Source of the DNA: Liolophura sinensis
Lineage: Eukaryota > Mollusca > Polyplacophora > Chitonida > Chitonidae
DNA length: 64,000 nucleotides
Direction of reading: 5' to 3'
Assembly (NCBI RefSeq): GCF_032854445.1
Contig: NC_088301.1
Coordinates: 46,061,116-46,125,115, forward strand
The position numbers and the translations under genes were made by a program. Positions 58,189 through 64,000 of the stretch are shown here, in pieces (within the stretch, counting starts at the first letter, position 1; every line of letters starts with the position of its first letter). The notes below the pieces were generated by a model that was not told where the DNA came from, made no database searches, and saw nothing but the letters and a program-made list of their open reading frames with translations.

Positions 58189-60740
58189 ACGAATAAAATC
58201 ATGTTAGGGTAATCATGCAAAAGTGTGACAAAAATTGTCAAAAGCCAAAAATTAAGAAAATTATTTCCCTTTTTTCAAGACAGATGTACTTAGATATTTC
58301 TCTGTTATACCCACAAAAACACAGGTGACATGCATGGGTAATATTTTTTAAACTTTGTCTTACAGTTGAATTGACAGTACATATCTCTAAAAGCTCACAA
58401 CACACCATGTAAACTACCGTTACATGTAGCTTGACCGAGCTGCTCAATTAATACGTGCCCTGCAGGTATACAGGTGAAAAATCTGCCTTAATTATTTTTT
58501 CCTTCTCAAGCACAAATTAATAGGCCATAGACCCTTGATAAAACATGCAGTCATGAAAAGTACAGGATTACAGACAAGACCACCTGCCAGTCAAAGACCT
58601 AGGAATGAAAATGTGTGTACATGACACAGATCTAGAATAAAAAAAGCAGAGATGAAGGTGTGATTTGGAACGAGACAGATAAAGGTAATGACCATTGGAT
58701 ATTTGCTGAGTACAGATCTCTTCGTACACACCTTTGACCCAAATACAAGTATTTCCAATCAAAAAATTAATTTAGATTTTGGCAAATTTTTACCTGAGCA
58801 ACATTTTTTTAACACCAAGTTTCCAAAGCCAGTATTCAAAAGCAGTTGCATCTTGTAGACTTATAAAAGAAAAATAGAAATAAAAAATATATATACCTGC
58901 TTAATGTTTTCATGAATACATTCATTAATTCTTTAAAAATGCAGTACCGGTAACGAAAATTACATCTAGATTACAAGTTAGTGTGGAAAGTTTCATTTTT
59001 GTTTTTCAAACATGAACACAACAAAAGCTGCTGATACCTTTATTCCTCATTGAACGTCATTTTGTTGTTTCGACACAAAACTCCTGTCTACATTTTAAGT
59101 GTTTTTGAAGCAAATTTTTTCTGTTAACATTTCTCCTTAACACTTAACCATATTTTCTCACATCATTAAGTTGTTTTAAAATTAACTTCGCACGCATTCC
59201 GTATATAACTAATTAAAGCTCCAAAGATAAAGAAGTCTTTATCCTACTGCAATCAGACACAGACTTCACACATAATAAGAGCAATATTCTTATTACAACA
59301 GGGCAAAAAAGAAACTTATATAAATGACACAATACAAACACATATATATTTCACAGCAAATTTTACAATAGTCTCAAGACAGCACATTTAACAATCATCA
59401 CAATTTATGTTTTAAACTTAACTACGAAGTTTACATACATCTGCACAAACATGCTTTTGTTGATACATGCATCTTCAGCATGAACAGGGTTATGTGCACA
59501 AGAAGAATCATGTTCTAATTTCCATTTGACCTCAAAATTAGGCCATTAAAGCATATTTCAAAAATAAAAGGAACAAAAATATATCCATACATTTTCTTCC
59601 CTCCCCCTCCCCCCAAACAAGATATAAAATTTTGTGTTCCTTCATGCATTGTCAATGTTTCTGCAAGGGGAGTCTGCCAATGTAAACACAAATGTGTTAA
59701 ATTTAACATACAGGAATGTATGTGCTTACCGGGGAACATTTCTTGAACATTTGCTCAAATACTCTCATTGCTATATGCACATGATCTATGAGAGGTTTGG
59801 AAGGGTGATTTCACAGACAAATGATATAATTACCACCCTCAGTATACCATGAGATGAGATGCAGGGAAAATGGTGACCGCAGAAGAATACATGTAAATGG
59901 AATAAATCAATTTTGGAGGCCATTTTGGAAGAGCAAGAACAATGCACCAATAATCCTCTGCTCTCTACATGAGTAACTCTCGAAAAAACTCTTTATCTTT
60001 GCAACCCTTCAGGGAGGAAAGTGTTTGTCCTAAAATCTGAACAAAAAGTGCAGTTTAAGGGACAAATTAAGTATTACCTTTGGTGTTGAACTATATTTTC
60101 CCAGTAAGGTATCATCCTACCTTTTAAACAACCTCAAAACATCTTTCTAAGATCAATAGGGTGCTCAGAATAGGGCAAAATAAGTAATTTGGACATGAAC
60201 AAAATACTACTTTGACCTCAGAATCAGGTCAAATAAAGCACATGAGAATTTAACAGTATCCTGTGCAAACTGAGGTGCTTGATTTTAACTCCAGTCTAAT
60301 ATAGAGCAATTGCCTCCCATGTCACACTACAAGGTAGCTGAGATTACAACAGCAAAATGTATCAGTTTGGCTGGAATCCACATTGTAAAAAGGAAACCAA
60401 TAATTACTAGCACTCAGAGTACATAAGTTTCATTGAAGTTTATAGAAAAAATATAGTACCGATCACGAAAATGTATACCTGCAAGTGAAGTGTGACTTCA
60501 TTTATACATGTATGTACTTTTGAGATGAAATTGCTGACTGCAATGAGGACAAAAATATATCTTGACCAACTTGAGATAAATGGAAAAAAAAAAACACTCA
60601 TCTGTAAAATCTTAGTAACTTTTCTGAATATTTAATTCCTCATATGGAATGTCAGTATCTTTCCTTTAAAACTACACAAAAAAGCCGAATACAAATAAAA
60701 TTAAACCATAAAAAAATATGAATCCGGACTGTAACATTAT

Positions 60741-63700
60741 CTAACATTCACTTTGATCAGAATCCACAGTTTTTGACCTTTCTTCCTGGTTCTTCTTTGT
60801 CTTTGAAGTCTTCTTTGGAGAGCTGGACCCATTTGTTGTGGGTACTGAACCATTCTTAGCCTTCCCAGATTGTTGCAGACCAAGGGATTCAATCTGTTTC
60901 TCTGATTCTGGGACTTTGCTGGAGCTGATCAGTTTCACCGGATTAAATTGGGGAGGTGGATGCACTGGTTCTAGACCCGGTCTGAGATCGTCCGACTTGA
61001 TTTGCAATTCTAGGTCTGACAAAGAAAAATATTTGGCATTCTTGTAAACTTTAGTCCGAACTGATGCATGCTTAACCAATGGTAAATGATCACTGTTGCT
61101 TCTAGATAAGAACTTTTTCTTGTCAGAGGGACTTTCGAGAGAAGTTTTTAAGGGACTACATGGCATACTTCTGATAGGATTGGAAAAGTTTTGTAAAACA
61201 CGTTCGTGAGGAGGGCTGCGGACTCCTGTTAACACATTAGGAGATTTCTCAGTGAAAGTTAACATGTTTGTGAAATAGCTGTCTTCTATATCAGCTGGTA
61301 AATTTGTGGATGATTTAGCTTTCTCAACCACCAGAGATGATTTTCTGACAATAAGATTCTGTAGTTCCTGCTCTATGCTCTCAGAAAAGTTTGAACGACT
61401 GTAGGATTGCATGCTGCTAGCGCTATAAACATCGCTTTCTCCTTCGGCGGCTCGCAGGCGACTAAGCGGGAGCACAGGGTTAGTGGCGCCATCTGGAATC
61501 ACACCAGAGTTTCGCGAACTGTCTGCTCCACCTGAAAAACCGTCATTAACAATTCCATGCTCATGCTCAGAGTTAGCCAAACCGCCACCATAAGGCATGC
61601 TGCGGTCGAACAGGTTATCATTAGTATTAGCATTAGTTTGAGACAAGTCTTGTGCACCAGTTACCAGGTCGTTAGCGCAGCGAGAGGGCGTCAGCTCAGC
61701 CGAATCCTCGGTCACATTCTCACCACCGGTCAACATCACTACAACCAGTTCGTCGTCGTTGCGAAAGCGTATGAAGCCATCCTCGAATACCAGCATGGAT
61801 ACAGGGCGGGAGTCCACTCCTGCTTCAAGCGAGGGGTTAATATGCCCATTTACCCCATTGCCTGCATGCCCATTTTGTGTGTTAAGCTTTACCTGCATCT
61901 GAACCGCCTCGTATGGCACGAGTTTCTTAGGTGGACTTTTGCTTTTGCTCCTCTTGCGGTAGACAATGCGTGTCGCCTGCTGCGCGGTGTCTTGGTCACT
62001 GGCAGCGCTGCTGCTTAGATCGGCACCGATCTCATTCCAAGCCAAATGATCATTACCTGCTTGAGAGCCACAGCGTGGACGAAACAGCTCCCGACATGCG
62101 GCGCAGTAGAAACACCACCGACGTGACTGTAACCCTTCCACATACCTGAATGGCTGAGTCCCAATGTAGCTCATTGTCACGCACATGAATAGTTCCACAA
62201 GCCGAAGGCCAAACTCGAAGCCCCACCATGGCCAGGGTTCAGGTACTTTCTGTGAAAAAACACCGAAAACACCAAACATACCAAACATTTCTAGGCCAAT
62301 ATAGACCAGTCCTAGAATGGCTGTGCCCAGAGTCACTTTAACAGCAAGGCTCAGTGTGTATTTTTGTGAAGGTTTCACTGTGACAGAACTATCAGTTCGT
62401 GATGGTTTTCTGTCAGATATATTCTGGGATGTACCATTTACTCCCGGGGACCTGCTGCTGCGAACATTACTTAGTCTTTCCATGACCCTTTGTCTCTTTA
62501 AGGCAGCTGCATATAGTCTCCTGAAGATGTAGCAGTACCCTATCACAAGAAAAAGTCCCCACAGGACTGATATCAGTTCACACAGAAATAACATTATCCT
62601 GGCACCGTAAAAATAACCCACGACAACGTCTGTGATGATGGAAATTCCAAAATGGCACACTATAATGGCAATCAGCACTTGAATTTTCTGTACCTTTGGT
62701 CCAACAAGCTGCATTCTTGTAGCTTGTAGAAGAGCGAAAAACAAAATGCTGAATGCAGAGGTGAGGCACGGAAATCCTGTGCTTAGCAGAAAATAGTCCA
62801 GGACACGAGAAAAGATTTGCCTGGAATTATATCCATCGACCAGCAGGTAAACACCACGAATGACACCCATCAGGAACATCAGAAGGTTCAACGAGATAAA
62901 GTACTTCTGGCTGAACAGGTGCTTGATCCTCCACAGTCGAATGATGCTGATCAGAGAGAAAACAGCTAACAGGGAGAATGCCGTCCCCATAGAGTAGATG
63001 TGTATTGGCCATGCTTCTTTCCACACCTTCTTTGCCTCTTCAAAGTTGGGTACCGGCTCAGCGAATGGTATAATAGGCTCAGCAGTGGGTTCTTCTGTGT
63101 TGTTTTCAGGATTCATTGTCTCAGCTTCAGGTTCAGGTGTTCCTTCACCTTCAGGTACGGGTTCGGATGAAGGTAAACTCGTCTCAGGCTCAGGTAAACT
63201 TGTCTTTCCATCTACAGCTGTCCCATTAGTAACTACTCTAGAGCTAGCGGCTGATGACTGGGGACTAGCCGTTGTAATTTTCTCATTGCTGTAAATAGTG
63301 TTGCCTGTAGATGTGTGTGAAATCTGGGTAACTATGGTCTTGGATGTTGCTGTTGTTGGTGGTGGCTTAGTGATATCTCCCTGAGTTAAAGTCCCTAATG
63401 GAGGTTTTCCCGGCTCTGGAGTGAGAGTGGGAATGTTCTCGCCGGCACTTCCAGGTGATGTCTGTGTAAGAAGTATTTGTGTGTCAGTGTAGTCAGTAGT
63501 TGCACTAGCCTGAGGCTCACCTGTACTGGCAGTCACATTATCAGGACTGCGACTAAATTTAGACATACTAGAATTTTCAGTTAGATATGAGGAATTTAGT
63601 GATGCATCACTGCTTCTACTTACAAGTAACAATGGCGTGGTGTTTGATGACGTCCCACCTGCTTTGTTTCCTTTGCCTGAGGCTACGCTAATTTGGGACA

Positions 63701-64000
63701 GTGTCGTAACAGAAGTTGAAATTTTCGTGGCATTAGATTGTGAGGTATTTTCAACAACAACAACACTTGGATTTCTTCCTGTTGTCTTATTCTTGAAATC
63801 TACACCTGCTCTGGTTTCAGGTGATGGCTCAGGGGAAGGTACAATATTTGTGGAGGTGTTACTACTGCTAGGAACGTTTACTGAGGGTAGGCTGAGAGAA
63901 GGGGCACCCTCAGTAACAGTGGAAATTATAGGTGTCACAGCCAGGGTGGATGCTTGTCTTCTGACCCTTGCATTAGCAGGGCCCCATGTCGAACTAAATC
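60741..64000 (-). CDS. Proline-rich transmembrane protein 3/4-like (PRRT3/PRRT4), 5' end off the window
   Basis: One frame stays open on the minus strand from the right edge to TAG at 60743-60741, so at least 1080 codons lie on one exon; the start is outside the window. Counting from the GTG codon at 63938, residues about 1-300 are a Ser/Thr/Pro-rich, mucin-like ectodomain. Residues about 310-595 form the membrane core: EEAKKVWKEAWPIHIYSMG, FSLLAVFSLISIIRLW, ISLNLLMFLMGVIRGVYLL, AFSILFFALLQATRMQL, IMLFLCELISVLWGLFLVIG and FGLRLVELFMCVTMSYIG. This layout matches the vertebrate PRRT3/PRRT4 proteins, whose molecular role is poorly known. A cysteine cluster (RRWCFYCAACRELFRPRC) follows the last helix. 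The remaining 450 or so residues are a low-complexity, serine-rich cytoplasmic tail ending SDQSEC. Confidence 0.85.
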   Translation of the reverse strand, partial: FSSTWGPANARVRRQASTLAVTPIISTVTEGAPSLSLPSVNVPSSSNTSTNIVPSPEPSPETRAGVDFKNKTTGRNPSVVVVENTSQSNATKISTSVTTLSQISVASGKGNKAGGTSSNTTPLLLVSRSSDASLNSSYLTENSSMSKFSRSPDNVTASTGEPQASATTDYTDTQILLTQTSPGSAGENIPTLTPEPGKPPLGTLTQGDITKPPPTTATSKTIVTQISHTSTGNTIYSNEKITTASPQSSAASSRVVTNGTAVDGKTSLPEPETSLPSSEPVPEGEGTPEPEAETMNPENNTEEPTAEPIIPFAEPVPNFEEAKKVWKEAWPIHIYSMGTAFSLLAVFSLISIIRLWRIKHLFSQKYFISLNLLMFLMGVIRGVYLLVDGYNSRQIFSRVLDYFLLSTGFPCLTSAFSILFFALLQATRMQLVGPKVQKIQVLIAIIVCHFGISIITDVVVGYFYGARIMLFLCELISVLWGLFLVIGYCYIFRRLYAAALKRQRVMERLSNVRSSRSPGVNGTSQNISDRKPSRTDSSVTVKPSQKYTLSLAVKVTLGTAILGLVYIGLEMFGMFGVFGVFSQKVPEPWPWWGFEFGLRLVELFMCVTMSYIGTQPFRYVEGLQSRRWCFYCAACRELFRPRCGSQAGNDHLAWNEIGADLSSSAASDQDTAQQATRIVYRKRSKSKSPPKKLVPYEAVQMQVKLNTQNGHAGNGVNGHINPSLEAGVDSRPVSMLVFEDGFIRFRNDDELVVVMLTGGENVTEDSAELTPSRCANDLVTGAQDLSQTNANTNDNLFDRSMPYGGGLANSEHEHGIVNDGFSGGADSSRNSGVIPDGATNPVLPLSRLRAAEGESDVYSASSMQSYSRSNFSESIEQELQNLIVRKSSLVVEKAKSSTNLPADIEDSYFTNMLTFTEKSPNVLTGVRSPPHERVLQNFSNPIRSMPCSPLKTSLESPSDKKKFLSRSNSDHLPLVKHASVRTKVYKNAKYFSLSDLELQIKSDDLRPGLEPVHPPPQFNPVKLISSSKVPESEKQIESLGLQQSGKAKNGSVPTTNGSSSPKKTSKTKKNQEERSKTVDSDQSEC

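Larger units (their letters stand above)
50968..60740. other. Long intergenic/UTR region between SEC61A and the PRRT-like gene
   Basis: It holds the SEC61A 3' UTR (candidate AATAAA at 51552-51557), a hAT-like element (52054-52721), a SINE fragment (54190-54309), two minisatellites (54340-55185 and 57102-57470), an AT run (58133-58186) and, at the right, the 3' UTR of the PRRT-like gene on the minus strand. A smaller direct repeat of the 'ggccggcaatgcaactaact' theme occurs near 53160-53220. No further gene was recognised. Confidence 0.6.

Noticed and set aside
61557-62018. 153-codon plus-strand frame
   Set aside because: Antisense of the long PRRT-like exon.

Overview
This is a eukaryotic nuclear window, AT-rich and intron-rich, with one assembly gap of exactly 200 N (38449-38648). 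SINE copies ending in a 'cgtaaaacaccaatcaaat' type tail, the repeated octamer TAGGCCTA and the gene content suggest a marine invertebrate. A mollusc or another lophotrochozoan is most likely, but the species cannot be read from the window.

Layout. (1) 1-5716, plus strand: the 3' part of a multi-pass membrane protein gene of unknown function, nine exons plus a possible tenth at the left edge. (2) 9389-22583, minus strand: a complete SLC22-type (organic cation/anion/carnitine transporter family) gene. I rebuilt it as ten exons with consistent phases, 588 codons plus stop. Its introns hold a 54-bp minisatellite of about 1.8 kb and several small transposon-like pieces. (3) 26865-31619, plus strand: a decayed SLC22 paralog lying head-to-head with the intact gene and keeping its exon layout. 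(4) 35346-39480, minus strand: a gene for a protein with two C2-type segments, interrupted by the N gap. (5) 42731-50967, plus strand: a complete SEC61A gene (13 exons, 476 codons plus stop), with a 48-bp minisatellite in its last intron. (6) 60741 to the right edge, minus strand: the 3' part of a PRRT3/PRRT4-like gene carried on one very long exon. Between (5) and (6) lie about 9.8 kb without recognisable genes, containing a hAT-like non-autonomous DNA transposon, two minisatellites and an AT microsatellite.

The genes do not form a pathway. SEC61A is housekeeping (ER translocation channel), the SLC22 protein is a plasma-membrane solute carrier, and the others are membrane or membrane-binding proteins. 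I found no convincing new multi-gene system. The most interesting features are the inverted SLC22 gene/relic pair, the higher-order minisatellite inside an SLC22 intron, two GC-AG introns, a small DNA transposon with a perfect flanking duplication, and the orphan membrane protein at the left edge. Exon boundaries were worked out by hand from splice signals and reading phase. No database search was run.
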